Positions 34,467 through 46,099 of a stretch of DNA of 64,000 bases are shown piece by piece (position 1 is the stretch's first letter; the number at the start of each line of letters is the position of its first letter). The notes under the pieces were generated by a model, which did not search any database, had not been told where the DNA came from, and was given only the letters and a program-made list of their open reading frames with translations. The position numbers and the translations under genes are program-made. The DNA is from Cryptomeria japonica (Eukaryota; Streptophyta; Pinopsida; Cupressales; Cupressaceae), in the NCBI RefSeq assembly GCF_030272615.1, contig NC_081408.1, positions 406,672,889 to 406,736,888 on the forward strand. Reading direction: 5' to 3'.

Positions 34467-35745
34467 TGATGAGTTGAAATAATAGCTCTTTTATTCCTAT
34501 AACTGATAAGTTTTTTCCATGTTTTAAGTTGTATATTGGGATAGTGTTTGAGTCATATGATGTATTAAAGTTTGACTATGTGCATTCTGGAAGATAACTA
34601 AACCCATTAAATCATGTATTGTTTTGACCTATTATTCATGTTTCCATGCGGATTATCATAGGTAATATCATGTGTGAATGTATAAGTGTTAAGATTAATG
34701 AAAATAGATATATATGTATGCTTGTATGTTCTATCTTTTAAATGTAGGAATAAATGAGATGCTGCAGAAGTGGTTATTGCAAGCCAGATGGTGAAACACG
34801 TCATAAAAGCAGTTGGAGACATTCAAGGGCGATTAAACATTCAAAATAGCAGAGAAGATGGTGTGCATAAGAATCGGCAAAGGAATAGCAAGGCAATGCC
34901 AGATTCATTTATGTTTGTCTTCAGCAAACATCAATCTTGTTACACCACCATGCTATATTCTTGCTTGCGGCTTAGCTGAGTTCCACAATTTTTGTGGATT
35001 AACTTCTTCTCTTAGTAGACATAAATGTTTTCTGCCTCATTTTATGGGCGTGATCTAGATTGTAGGAAGTTGGCTATAGTTTTCTTATAAATAAAAGCCT
35101 ACACCTCTTCTCAGAGGTTAGACAGGGGTTAGAGACAAGGGTTAGAGACAAGATTAGACAGCATTTTTAGAACTTGAAGCATTTCTTTCATTTCATGTGT
35201 TGTATCGACTTTTGAAAAAAATGAATAAAAGTTATGTTATTCTGAGTATATAGAATCATCTTTGAAGTCTGGATACACTCATCCAAAGAGGCCCACTTGG
35301 TGAGTATTCCTATGCATTTGTTAGATTAATTTTTCCCTTTGCTGCAGTAGATGTTTTAGTGATTGACTATTCCTACAGCCACTGGAACCATATCTTGTGA
35401 CTGTTCCTGCAGCCAAAGCAGACAGAGTAAATCTTGTTTGTTAGCTCTGAACTTAGTTAACAGTTATTTAGTTAGAATTTTTTGTTAATGTTAAGATTTC
35501 CTGTAGCCATTCAGTTGTTATGTTTTCACTTATTTATTTCTAATAGATTTAGTTATTGCAGTAGTGTAGGATAACTATCACTGGAACTTAGTGCATATAT
35601 AGTGCAGACCCATTTCAAGTAATGTGTCCCTGGGTTGACAAGTAAATGAACTTCAATCATGGAAATAATAGCTACATAGAATGAATGACCAATATTTGGG
35701 TTGAAACTTTAGCTCTAGTTATTGTTCCTATTGGCGAGGCAAAAA
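34467..35745 (+). repeat. 5' LTR of the gypsy element
   Basis: 1,279 bp. The TATA box TATAAATA at 35086-35093 and AATAAA-type signals near 35,220 mark U3/R/U5. It contains a local short duplication of GGGTTAGAGACAA near 35,125-35,145 that the 3' LTR lacks. The final CAAACA seen in the 3' LTR is CAAAAA here. Confidence 0.9.
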
Positions 35746-35748
35746 ATT

Positions 35749-35766
35749 TTGGCGTCATTGCTGAGG
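35749..35766 (+). other. Primer binding site of the gypsy element
   Basis: TTGGCGTCATTGCTGAGG starts 3 nt after the 5' LTR. It is close to the TTGGCGCCGTTGCCGGGG type of PBS known from Athila-like elements, where aspartate tRNA is the usual assignment, with four changes. Confidence 0.65.
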
Positions 35767-35993
35767 ATGGTGTCAAACTAAGAACCTATTATAGTTATGA
35801 ATTTTCAAGTTTTCAGTATAGTTTTTTTTATAACTTGGTTTGTTTTAAGTAATTCTCATGAATCTGCATGCATAGGTGAAGAAGAGATGCTTAATGTAGA
35901 TTCCTTCCTGATCGTCCTAATCATACAAGACTCAATCCATATGAAGCACCAGATGTAAATCCTTTTTCTTCACTTTACCAAGCCCCAGATAAT

Positions 35994-37390
35994 TTGAACT
36001 CGCTTGAATTTGAGCTTTCTAAGAATAGCCTTCATTTCCTCTTTGGACCTCCTGAAGAGGAACTTTGTTCAGTAACTCTAGTAACTCCTCCTCAAAGACC
36101 AATGCAAGTAAATCCACCCCCTAGTGGGAATAACCCACCTCCACCTGTGAACCCAACATTTGAGTTCCCTATTTCTGATTTGCATGATAATGCTAATCTC
36201 AAGAACATTACAGCTTCTTCCCTTCCTAAATTCTATGGATTAGTGATAGAGGATCTCGACACTTTCTTGTTTGAATTTGATGTCCTTTGTAGGAGTTATG
36301 ATTATACTATAGATGCCCATAGACTCAAAATATTTCCTGCCACTTTAAAAGAATCAACTTTGAGATGGTTTATGAGTCTAGGGAGTAGTACAATCACTAC
36401 ATGGGATGAGATGAAATGGTTGTTTCTTGTTAAATATAAAGATTATTGTAGAGGGAGTTACCGCCATGGGGATGATATTTTTAGAATGACACAGAAGGAA
36501 GATGAGAGTCTAGAAGATTATCTGGAGAGACTTTTATTCAGTGTCAAGAAGTCCAAGCATAGTACTCTAAATGAAGATTCTCTTAAGTTAATATTTTTAA
36601 GGGGAATTAGTGATGAATGCATGGACGCTTTGGACATTATGGGAGGTGGTGATATAACACAAGCAACATGGAATGACATTGGTTAAATTTGTCAGAAGTA
36701 TTCCAGATCTTCTTCTAAGAAGAGTAGGTGTTTCAAGACGAGAATTTCTTAATCAACATCTAGTAATGGAGTTTCCCGAATGGAGCTTAGCCACCTTTTG
36801 AAGGATTTTAAGGAGGATATCATAAACAATATGGCTACTCAGTTAGACACACTTCAAGCTAAGAAGAAGCATGAGGAGGCTGACGCAATCCTTACAGAAT
36901 TTTGCCCACAATATAGATAGAAGAAAAGAGACTACAGATGTAAGATGGTTGAAAATCTTGAAGTTCCTAATTTCAAGACAATACAAGGAGATGATGAACA
37001 AGTTTTCTATGTTGCTCAAAGGAGGCCAAATTTTCCAAGACAAGGTATGCCTCCTAATCCACTTTCTTTTTCTAGTTATAGTGGAAATTCCTATGCACAA
37101 AATAATTAATGGCTATCTCTATATGCTCGAAATTTTGGAAATTATCAAAATTGGTATAATCCTCAAGGCCAAGGGAAAAAAATTTCCATTCAAAATCCAC
37201 AATGGCAACAGCCACAAGGAAATTGGTCTCAGCCTCAGGGACCATCGCAACAATTCCAAGGGAATTGGAAACCTACCCCTCAATGGAGAGGAGGTTAGCA
37301 ATGGACAAATCAGTCTTGTGGTTATCAGCAACCTCAGCAGCAGCCACAGCAGCTTGCTATAATTCCTCCTCCTACTGCAATATCGTTCCA
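35994..37390 (+). pseudogene. Gypsy gag (capsid domain plus Gln-rich tail)
   Basis: The first 231 codons are open and hold a retrotransposon gag domain: DLHDNANLKNITASSLPKFY, DTFLFEFDVLC, ATLKESTLRWFMSL, then TQKEDESLEDYLERLLF. The same frame continues past TAA stops at 36684 and 36749 through a helical stretch and a Gln/Asn/Pro-rich tail (QQPQGNWSQPQG, QQPQQQPQQ). No intact CCHC zinc knuckle is visible, only a Cys remnant near 36,900-36,930. The native start lies upstream of 35994, where a stop at about 35,892 interrupts the frame. The frame shifts near 37,380 to reach the protease. Confidence 0.85.
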
Positions 37391-38224
37391 CCTAAACCTA
37401 CACAACTGCCCACTCAACCCATGCCAAATCCTAATAGCAAGTTGTTGCAGCAACAAGAAGTTTATTTAGTTGATCCTAATCAATATCCAACTTATTCTAT
37501 TTCTATAAGTGATATTCACCTTAGATCCAGGACAACTTTACCTAACCTGTCCCCTCCAATTATAACCGAGATACAAAAGGAAAAGGAAATATCTAGCCCA
37601 GCAACCCAAATACCTCAAAATCAGCAAATACCCCCATTTCCTCAGAGGTTGCAAGCTAAAGAGATTCCTCAGGAAGAGGATATAAATTTTGATATCATAG
37701 ATCAACTAAAATACATATGTGTTAAAATTATATTATTTCAAGCTGTTAAGGATGTCCCTATTTATGGTAAAGCAATTAAAGAGGCATGTTTAAAGAAACT
37801 TAGCAGAAAGAAAAAGGATCCGCAAATAGTGCATGTAATGGGTCAACTGGCTGATATTATGTTGGGAAAAGCTTCAATTCCTAAATATTCTGACCCTCAT
37901 AGTCCTATTGTGAAAATAGTCATCAATGGCACTCAGATAAAGAATGCCTTAATAGATTTAGGAGTAGCCATCAATGTAATGACAAGAGATATTATGCAAA
38001 AACTTAACATAACCACTCTCAAGCCTACTCCTACAATCCTACAGCTTGCTGATAGTTCCACGGTTCAGCCTGATGGTATGATTGCAGATGTTGTCGTTAC
38101 TTTAGACTCCTGGGAATATCTGGCAGATTTTATGATCCTGTCTCCCAAAGCTACATTGGGGGGATATCCGGTTATTTTAGGGAGACCTTGGCTTGCTACA
38201 ACCGATGCATATATTGGATGCTAG
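37380..38224 (+). pseudogene. Gypsy aspartic protease region
   Basis: A proline-rich linker (FPQRLQAKEIPQEEDINFDI) is followed by VHVMGQLADIMLGKASIPKY and the retropepsin core ALIDLGVAINVM (active site D-L-G), LQLADSSTVQPDG and the C-terminal VILGRPWLATTDAYIGC. All are typical of plant Athila/Tat-type pol proteins. The active-site Asp is retained. A TAG at 38222 ends the block, and the linker to RT (38,225-38,521) has several stops. Confidence 0.88.
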
Positions 38225-38521
38225 TTAGGGGACATGACTATTTTTGGTGGAAATACAACCAAAACATTGGCTTTGTATTCACCTGCTCAGCCCCAACTTG
38301 ATCAAGAAAAATTTGTTTGATCTAGCGTGGGAGAAGAATTCTAGGAGAAAGTCAACTTTGTCAATCATCTTATGATGATTAACATAGAATCATTCATACA
38401 ACTCCAGGATGATGATTCGATCCTCTCTTAAATTCTGGCAAATCGGTTTAATCTGGAGCAGCAGTCGCAGGAGTTAACATCAAATATTACGGCATCATAT
38501 TTTCCTACAGCCACTGATATA

Positions 38522-39826
38522 TTGCATACCCTGTTGCCACAGGAAGTTTGCACTTCTCATTTTTCTAAGGTGTCTCAGGTAGATCTTACTATCAAAGTGG
38601 AAGTTGATCCAAATAAATATTTGAATATCAACAATCAACTCACAGAGACTCAAAGGTTAACACTGGTTGAATTTCTTAAATGTCATCAACACGCTTTTGT
38701 GTGGGATTACAAAGATATGCAAGGAATTGATCCTACAGTTTGTACCCACCGTATTTATATCAAAGAGGACTGTAGACCGCTTAGACAACCACAAAGAAGA
38801 GTTAATCCTGCATTAAGGGAGATAGTTAAGGAGGAACTACATAAATTATTAAATGTTGGATTTATCTATCCTATATCGGATAGTCAGTGGGTGTCGCCTC
38901 TAGTCATAGTTCCAAAGAAAGGAGGTAAATGGTGGGTATGTGTAGATTACAGAGCTTTGAACTCAACAACTAGGAAGGATCATTTTCCATTACCATTTAT
39001 GGATCAGGTATTAGATTCTTTGGCAGGGAAGCAATACTTTTCATTCTTGGATGGATTCAGTGGCTACAACCAGATTCAAATTTCTCTCAAGGATCAGGAA
39101 AAGACTACATTTACTTGCCCTTGGGGAACATATGCATATTATGTTCTTCCTTTTGGGTTGTGTAATGCTCCAGCTACTTTTCAAAGAGCAGTAATAAGCA
39201 TATTTTCAGATATTTCCCAGGATAGCATGGAGATCTATATGGATGATTTTACCACTTATGGTTCAGAATTTGAAGAGGCATTGAAGAATCTAAAGAAATT
39301 TTTAAAGAGGTGTGAAGACTACAATTTATCATTGAACAGTGAAAAATATTTTTTGATGATGCAGGAAGGCATAGTTATTGGGCATCATATTTTTATAACT
39401 AGAATACAGGTTGACCCAGCCAAAATTGAAGTCATTCAAAACCTCCCTGCACCTACAAAGCAAAAGGATGTCCGAAGTTTCCTTGGTCATGTTAGATATT
39501 ATAGAAAGTTTATTAAGAATTTTAGTAAAATTGCAAGACCTTTATATTGTCTTTTGACTAAGGATATGGAGTTTAATTGGACCTCTACATTCCATGAAGC
39601 TTTCTTGAAGCTCAAACATGCCTTGACTCAAGCACCAATGCTCAAGGGTCCAAATTGGTCATTACCTTTTCATATTCATACAAATGCATCAGACTATGCA
39701 ATAGGAGCAGTTTTGGGGCAGAAGGTTGACAATTTGGAGAATGCAATTTATTTCATCAGCAAAAACATGCATGGACCCGAGCTTAATTATATTGTCACCG
39801 AAAAGGAGATGTTGGCAGTATATTAG
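38522..39826 (+). pseudogene. Gypsy reverse transcriptase and N-terminal RNase H
   Basis: 434 codons open. RT motifs in order: VGFIYPISDSQWVSPLVIVP, VCVDYRALNSTTRKDHFPLP, FLDGFSGYNQI, LPFGLCNAPATFQRA and the catalytic YMDD (MEIYMDDF, 39,233-39,256), with ADPAKI-like VDPAKIEVI and FLGHVRYYRKFIKNFS downstream. The RNase H begins HIHTNASDYAIGAVLGQ, where the usual first catalytic Asp (TDAS) is Asn. The frame stops at 39824 inside RNase H, next to what looks like a ~30-bp deletion relative to related elements. Confidence 0.93.
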
Positions 39827-40393
39827 ATATATGTCCACACTGATCATACATCAATCAGATATCTCATGAACAAACCTTCAATTACAGGAAGATTGGCTCG
39901 ATGGTTACTATTGATGCAGGAATTTGATATTACAGTTGTTGATAAACCAGGTAAAGTTAATGCAGTTGCAGATTATCTTTCTAGGCTTCAATTGCAAGAT
40001 GATCCTACAGTCATAGATGATGCTTTCCCAGATGAATATTTGTTCTTGATAAAAGCTCACACTCCCCGGTATGCTGATATTGCAAATTATTTAGCTACTA
40101 ATAAGATGCCTTCTCATTTTTCTCTTAAAGAAAGAAGACTGCTAGTTGAGAAAAATTTTAATTTCTCATGTATTGTTGATTGTTTATTTTATACTGGACC
40201 TGACCAAGTCATGAGAAGGTGTGTTAGAGAAGATGAAACATATGATATCCTTCATGCATGTCATGATGATCCATGTGGAGGACATTTTGCTACTAAAAGA
40301 ACAACACTTAAAATCCTTAGCATAGGATATTATTGGCCAGCTTTGTATAAAGATGCGCACAATATACTAGAAAATGTGATAGATGCCAGCTAA
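39827..40393 (+). pseudogene. Gypsy RNase H C-terminus and integrase zinc-binding domain
   Basis: VHTDHTSIRYLMNKPSITGR and VDKPGKVNAVADYLSRL are the end of RNase H (the conserved Asp in ADYLSR is present). HACHDDPCGGHFATKRT starts the integrase HHCC finger, whose CC part (KCDRCQ) is present only in the next frame. A one-base indel near 40,372 therefore ends this ORF at 40393. Confidence 0.9.
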
Positions 40394-41336
40394 TGGGTAG
40401 GCCTACCAGATCTAATGAAATGCCATTATATCCCCATATATTGGTTGCACCATTTGACAAATGGGGATTAGATCTTGTTGGACCAATTGATCCTCCTTCC
40501 AACGGGAAATCTTATATTCTAGTATGCACTGATTATGTTACAAAATGGGTGGAAGCAAGGGCCATGACATATGTAAGAGATAACAAGGTAGCTGAATTCC
40601 TCTATGAGGAAATATTTACCTGATATGGAGTACCAAGAGAGATTGTTTTAGATCAAGGACCATAATTTACTTCCACATTAATTGCAGCATTGGTTAATGA
40701 ATATAATATCAGACACGGGAAGTCTACTCCATACCATCCTCAAGAAAATGGTCAAGTGGAAGTTACAAATAGGGATTTAGAAGCTATTCTTACCAAGATA
40801 GTAGCTCTCCATAAGAAAGATTGGTCAAATAGACTTCCTAAAGCCATTTGGGCATACAGAACAACATGGAAGACAACAATTGGTTTTACACCTTTTGAAA
40901 TGGTGTATGGAAAAACAGCAATGATACCCATTGATTTTGAGTATAAAACTCTTAGGACAGCTCTGCACTTGAATATTACTCTCTCAGAAGCACAAAAAGA
41001 CTGCATCATGAGCTGAGAAAGATGGTTGTCCAACACACAGAGATTATTCAACATCAACAAGCTAAATGGCATGATAAGTATATCAAGGAGAGAAAATTTA
41101 AATCTGAAGATTGGGAATTGCTATTTGATTCTAGATATAAGGATACTATGGGTAAGTTGCAGACAAGATGGTTGGACCCATATGAAATAGATGAAGTTTT
41201 TACAAATGGAGTAGTTCAGTTAACAACAATAGACCCAGTCAAATTCAAACTTCTAGTCAATGGTCATCGATTGCGCCTTTATCATAAGCCTGCAACCAAA
41301 GAACAGTTCCTGCAGCAATTTGTCAACCAAGTGTAG
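40370..41336 (+). pseudogene. Gypsy integrase core and C-terminal domain
   Basis: CDRCQLMGRP leads into WGLDLVGPI and CTDYVTKWVEARA (first Asp region), IVLDQGP followed by a stop in place of the usual residue before FTS (second Asp), and HPQENGQVEVTNR (catalytic Glu). In-frame stops lie at 40621 and about 40,664. The C-terminal domain GKLQTRWLDPYEIDEVF, then VNGHRLRLYH, is in the frame of 41022-41336 after a further frameshift. No chromodomain is visible, in keeping with a non-chromovirus lineage. Confidence 0.9.
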
Positions 41337-42059
41337 ACAACAGTTCCTGCAACATCTGAAGAAGTTCCTACAACATCTAGAGAGGACATTATGGACGCAG
41401 TTCCTGCAGCTTTTGTCGGGGGCCTTCTTGGTCCTCAGTCTTAAATTCTTCATGCATGCCTTCATAATAACCATTTCCATGCTTTATGGAAATATCATTC
41501 TCCGATAATAATTTTATCATCCACCTCATCCCATTTCATATCTATGTTTGTCACATCATTCACTTCATGTCATCTCATATCATATTGTGAATAACTAATT
41601 GTTTTATGCAACATTAATTAGTACGACTGTAGGTATGTGTATTATTTATTTTTCTTAATTATGCATTTATTATTTCATTATGATTATTACTTATTTTGAT
41701 TCGCATAATCCGCGTACCCTTCCCTCTATCCTTTTTCACATGTGTGGACACGTGTCATCTTAAGTTTGGGGGGGGGGGGTGTTTTATGGTCCAATTTTTT
41801 GGGTTGCATAATTAGGTGTGCTTGTCAATAATGTGTTTTAATTTGCCTAATATCATTTTTGAATGAGAAATCATGTGGCACGAGTGAGTAGTTTATCCTG
41901 CCGCCATTGTTGATGAAAGGTACTAAAAAAGAAGTAAAGGATTTCAGAGCATGAATTTTTAATTTTGTGGGTTATTTCAGTCTTTTATTTTGTTGTGGTA
42001 ATTGTTTTTAAAGCCGAGTTAGCCATGGGAGGAGCCCGTATCCATCATGAACTAGTAGT
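41337..42059 (+). other. Gypsy spacer: Val-Pro-Ala repeats and an internal G-run
   Basis: The sequence AGTTCCTGCAGC/AAC recurs at about 41,308, 41,341, 41,365 and 41,398, encoding V-P-A/T repeats in the frame that continues the integrase. A PPT-like run, AAGTTTGGGGGGGGGGGG (41762-41779), is followed by TGTTTTATGG. No other coding signal. Confidence 0.55.
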
Positions 42060-44240
42060 TCATGACACTTTGTTGTAGGACGTCCAGTGTGAACATTAAT
42101 TCTGCATGTATGGGTGGATTGACTATATTCTAAAATTGACGAATTTCAATGAAGAAATTTCTCATGAATTCATGCGCACATACAGTGAAGGAGAGGCCTA
42201 TGTCAAAGGGTTAAGAATCATTGCCACATAACAACGGATAGCAAAAGTCACTGGGTTGCCACAGGAGGGGGAACTATTTCCTAAGGCAAAATATGCAAGA
42301 ACTGCTAGGGAAGAGTTTACTCACCCAGCAAACAGACCCCTAAGTATGGACAAGCAGGGAACCAAACAGACATCTCTTCCAGTAGAATGGCCCAAGGTTG
42401 CATTTATGTGATGAAATATATTACCTGTGATGGTAGGTACTCTAATTTACATTTAATTTATTTTAAATTACTGAGTCATCTACGACATGGTCAAAGGATG
42501 AACGTTCTGAATTTCTTGTATCATCTTATTTCCATAAGTGCAAAGAAAACATAGAAGGGTGGTAATCATTTTGTTAGTCATCATGGCTTGATCAAATTGT
42601 TGGTAGAACATTCTCTCAGATATGTCTTGCAGATGGCATGTGGAGAGTTTAAAGATATCCTGCAATTTGGAGAGGAAATTGTTCCTGTTGCAGAAGAAAC
42701 TGCAGCTCAAGAGGAAGATACCAGAGAACCCTCATCTCCTAGGGTTTCTGCAACGAATGAAACTCCTCTTGGCAAAGAATCCTTTCCTATTGCAAAGGAA
42801 ATGGTAATTGAACCAAATATTGAGCAGCCTTCCACTTAGTCTCAAAGTGGAGTGAACTCTTCTAGAAGGAAAGGAAAAGAAACAGAAGTAGTTGATGCAA
42901 AGGAAAAGACCGTAGAATGGCCTCAAGAAACACAGGTTTCTTCTGTAGCTAAAAGGTGCAAAGTAAAGGGAAATTCCCCTACGGCAACACCTCCTGTAGC
43001 AACATCTCCTGCAGCCACTCAGGAAATGCAATTGAGAAGGAGTCGATAGGGTAAACAAAGAACTCAAGCAATAGGGGATGTTATTGAAGTCATTTCTATG
43101 GAAACGTCGAAAGTAGGGCGCGAAAGTCAAACAAAGATTCAACCATAGGAACAACATGGAACCCATAGACTGTCAAATTTGGCACATGTAGCAGAATAGT
43201 CTGAAGAACCGGTTGAAGAGATCTCATGCCCTCAGGTAACAACTCATAGGCTCCCTTTATCTCTCACTAGTTTATCCATTGCACTTACATTTTATAGACA
43301 GTGGGAGATAGAAAGGGATAGGTTACAGGGAATTATTGATAAACAACAGAAAGAGATTGAAAAGAGGGACAATCAGATTGTGGAATTGTAAACCAAAGTA
43401 GACATAGTTGCAAACATGGTTCCTGAATTGATGTAGTGCAGGGCTCCTCCAAGAGTTTATGCTTTATATTTGAAGGAGCAATATTTATGTTTCAAGCTAA
43501 ATCGCATTTCTAGGGATCTTAGTCCTTCTCTAGATACTCCACAAGAATTTTTTTATGTTTATCAAAACTCTCCTACAGCTATTAAGAATTTGTTATGTGA
43601 ATTTTATTTGCTTAATTATGTTGTGCCTTCTGACAATGAATGGAACCCCTTAGTATACATTGGTGACATTCAATTAAAAGCATTGATGTCATGGATACAA
43701 AATGAAATCAGTATGGGAACATAGGCTAGAACATACAAAAATTTGGAGTTTGATTGCCCATTGCCACTCAGAACTGAAGCCAAAAACCCATAGCATATGT
43801 ACTATGACTGGTAGAAGTTGTTGACTAGACCTGATGTCAGAAGCCAGGTTTTACCATTGAGAGAGGAAGCATTTTAGGATATGAGCATTTGGTTGAAAAT
43901 GAAAATCAAGCTACAGTTGAATGTTTGGTTTAGCATTGGAATAATCTCCCAGAAGACCTAAAGCAGGGTGAACCCCATTCACTACCTAATTATCATGCAG
44001 CCACACAAAGAGCTCCCAAGTATATCCACTTGGGTAGGACAAAAAGCAATAACTGGCTACCCTTGATATTAAAGCCACCTATCCTTATGTGGCCATTGAT
44101 GGGATGTACGGTTGTAGACAAACCATATGAAGAGGCCACAGAGGAAGCCAGGTGGACTAGGCTGGAAAAGACGAAGAGGTTTTATTGGAACTTGGCTACA
44201 TGAGGAACAGGACAGGGAACCATAGGCGATTTACAATTCA
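42060..44240 (+). pseudogene. Extra sense ORF between integrase and 3' LTR (plant transposon-type domain)
   Basis: With stops ignored the frame reads EAYVKGLRI, AKVTGLPQEGELFPKAKY, ITCDGRYSNLHLIYFKLL, HLRHGQRMNVLNFLYHL, then VSHHGLIKLLVEHSLRYVLQ at 42,580-42,640. This matches an accessory domain I know from other plant gypsy elements with an ORF after pol, possibly the Pfam entry called putative plant transposon protein; I could not check the name. A low-complexity acidic/Pro-Ala stretch follows (42,660-43,050), then a coiled coil (RQWEIERDRLQGIIDKQQKE, about 43,298-43,390) and a more conserved C-terminal part (43,470-43,724 and on to WTRLEKTKRFYWNLAT near 44,200). At least eight stops. Function unknown. 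Confidence 0.7.
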
Positions 44241-44288
44241 ATGCCCCGATAAAAAATTCTCCTCTTGTTGGAGGATCAACAAAACATT

Positions 44289-44301
44289 AAGTTGGGGGGC
44301 A
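44289..44301 (+). other. Polypurine tract of the gypsy element
   Basis: AAGTTGGGGGGCA directly precedes the 3' LTR start TGATGAG. Confidence 0.8.
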
Positions 44302-46014
44302 TGATGAGCTGAAATAATAGCTCTTTTATTCCTATAACTGATAAGTTTTTGCCATGTTTTAAGTTGCATATTGGGATAGTGTTTGAGTCATGTGATATAT
44401 GAAAGTTTGACTATGTGCATTCTGGATGATAACTAAACCCATTAAATCTTGTATTGTTTTGACCTATTATTCCTATTGCCATGCGGATTATCATAGGTAA
44501 TATCATGTGTCAATGTATAAGTGTTATGATTAATAAAAATAGATATATATGTATGCTTGTATGTTCTATCTTTTAAATGCAGGAATAAATGAGATGCTGC
44601 AGAAGCAGTTATTGCAAGCCAGATGGTGAAACACATCATAAAAGCAGTTGGAGACATTCAAGGGAGGTTAAACATTCAAAATAATAAAGAAGATGGTGTG
44701 TGTAAGAATCGGCAAAGGAATAGCAAGGTAATGCTAGATTCATTTATATTTGTCTTCAGCAGACATCAATCTTGTAACACCGCCATGCTATATTCTTGTC
44801 TGCAATTTACCTGAGTTCCACGTTTTATGTGGATTAACTTCTTCTCTTAGTAGAAATAAATGTTTTCCACCTCATTTCATGGGCGTGATCTAGATTGTAG
44901 GAAATTTGTTATAGTTTTCTTATAAATAAAAGCAGGCACCTCTTCTCAGAGGTTAGACAGGGGTTAGAGACAAGAATAGATAGTGTATTTAGAACTTGAA
45001 GCATTTCTTTCATTTCATGTGTTGTATTGACAATGAATAAAATTTATGTTATTTTGAGTATATAGAATCATCTTTGAAGTCTGGATACACTCATCCAAGG
45101 GGGCCCACTTGGTGAGTATTCATGTGTGTTTGTTAGATTAAGTTTTCCATTTATTGTAGTAGATGTTCTAGCGATTGATAGTTCCTGCAGCCACTGGAAC
45201 CAGATCTTGTGATTGTTCCTGCACCCAAAGAAGACAAAGTAATTCTTGTTTGTCAACTCTAAACTTAGTTAACAGTTATTTAGTTAGAATTTTATAATTT
45301 TATGTGGATTAACTTCTTCTCTTAGTAGAAATAAATGTTTTCCACCTCATTTCATGGGCGTGATCTAGATTGTAGGAAATTTGTTATAGTTTTCTTATAA
45401 ATAAAAGCAGGCACCTCTTCTCAGAGGTTAGACAGGGGTTAGAGACAAGAATAGATAGTGTATTTAGAACTTGAAGCATTTCTTTCATTTCATGTGTTGT
45501 ATTGACAATGAATAAAATTTATGTTATTTTGAGTATATAGAATCATCTTTGAAGTCTGGATACACTCATCCAAGGGGGCCCACTTGGTGAGTATTCCTGT
45601 GTGTTTGTTAGATTAAGTTTTCCATTTATTGTAGTAGATGTTCTAGCGATTGATAGTTCCTACAGCCACTGGAACCAGATCTTGTGATTGTTCCTGCACC
45701 CAAAGAAGACAAAGTAATTCTTGTTTGTCAACTCTAAACTTAGTTAACAGTTATTAATGTTAATATTTCCTATAGCCATTCAGTTGTTATGTTTTCACTT
45801 ATTTATTTCGAATAGATTTAGTTGTTGTAGTAGGGTAGGATAACTATCACAGGAACTTAGTGCATATACATTGTAGACCCATTTCAAGTAATACGTCCCT
45901 GGGTTGACAAGTAAATGAACTTCAGTCATGGAGATAATAGATACACAAAATGAATGACCAATCTTTGGGTTGAGAATTTAGCTCTAGTTATTGTTCCTAT
46001 TGGCGAGGCAAACA
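44302..46014 (+). repeat. 3' LTR of the gypsy element, enlarged by an internal duplication
   Basis: 1,713 bp against 1,279 for the 5' LTR. The excess is a tandem duplication: 44823-45297 is repeated as 45298 to about 45,754 (offset 475 bp at every marker checked). Each copy contains its own TATA box, TATAAATA at 44921 and 45396. The terminal GGCAAACA and the target duplication GAAGG are intact. Confidence 0.9.
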
Positions 46015-46099
46015 GAAGGGAAAGGGCAAAAAATGAGGGCCAGTACCTGGTGGCCCCTCTTCAAATAAGGCTTAGTTTTGGTTTGTTTTTTTGAAATGT

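Larger units (their letters stand above)
34467..46014 (+). mobile_element. Ty3/gypsy LTR retrotransposon (Athila-like organisation), nested in LINE-A ORF3
   Basis: LTRs 34467-35745 and 44302-46014 begin TGATGAG and end GGCAAACA (mutated to A-rich in the 5' copy). The target duplication GAAGG is at 34462-34466 and 46015-46019. Gene order gag, protease, RT, RNase H, integrase identifies Ty3/gypsy. A long extra coding region (about 42,060-44,240) lies between integrase and the 3' LTR, and the PBS and protease style (DLG rather than DTG/DSG) resemble Athila/Tat-type elements; lineage is an inference. Every coding block carries stops or frameshifts. Confidence 0.92.

Noticed and set aside
42732-43166. 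144-codon minus-strand Cys/Arg-rich ORF
   Set aside because: Shadow of the extra sense ORF of the gypsy element; its Cys/Arg content comes from complementing GCA/TCT-rich codons.
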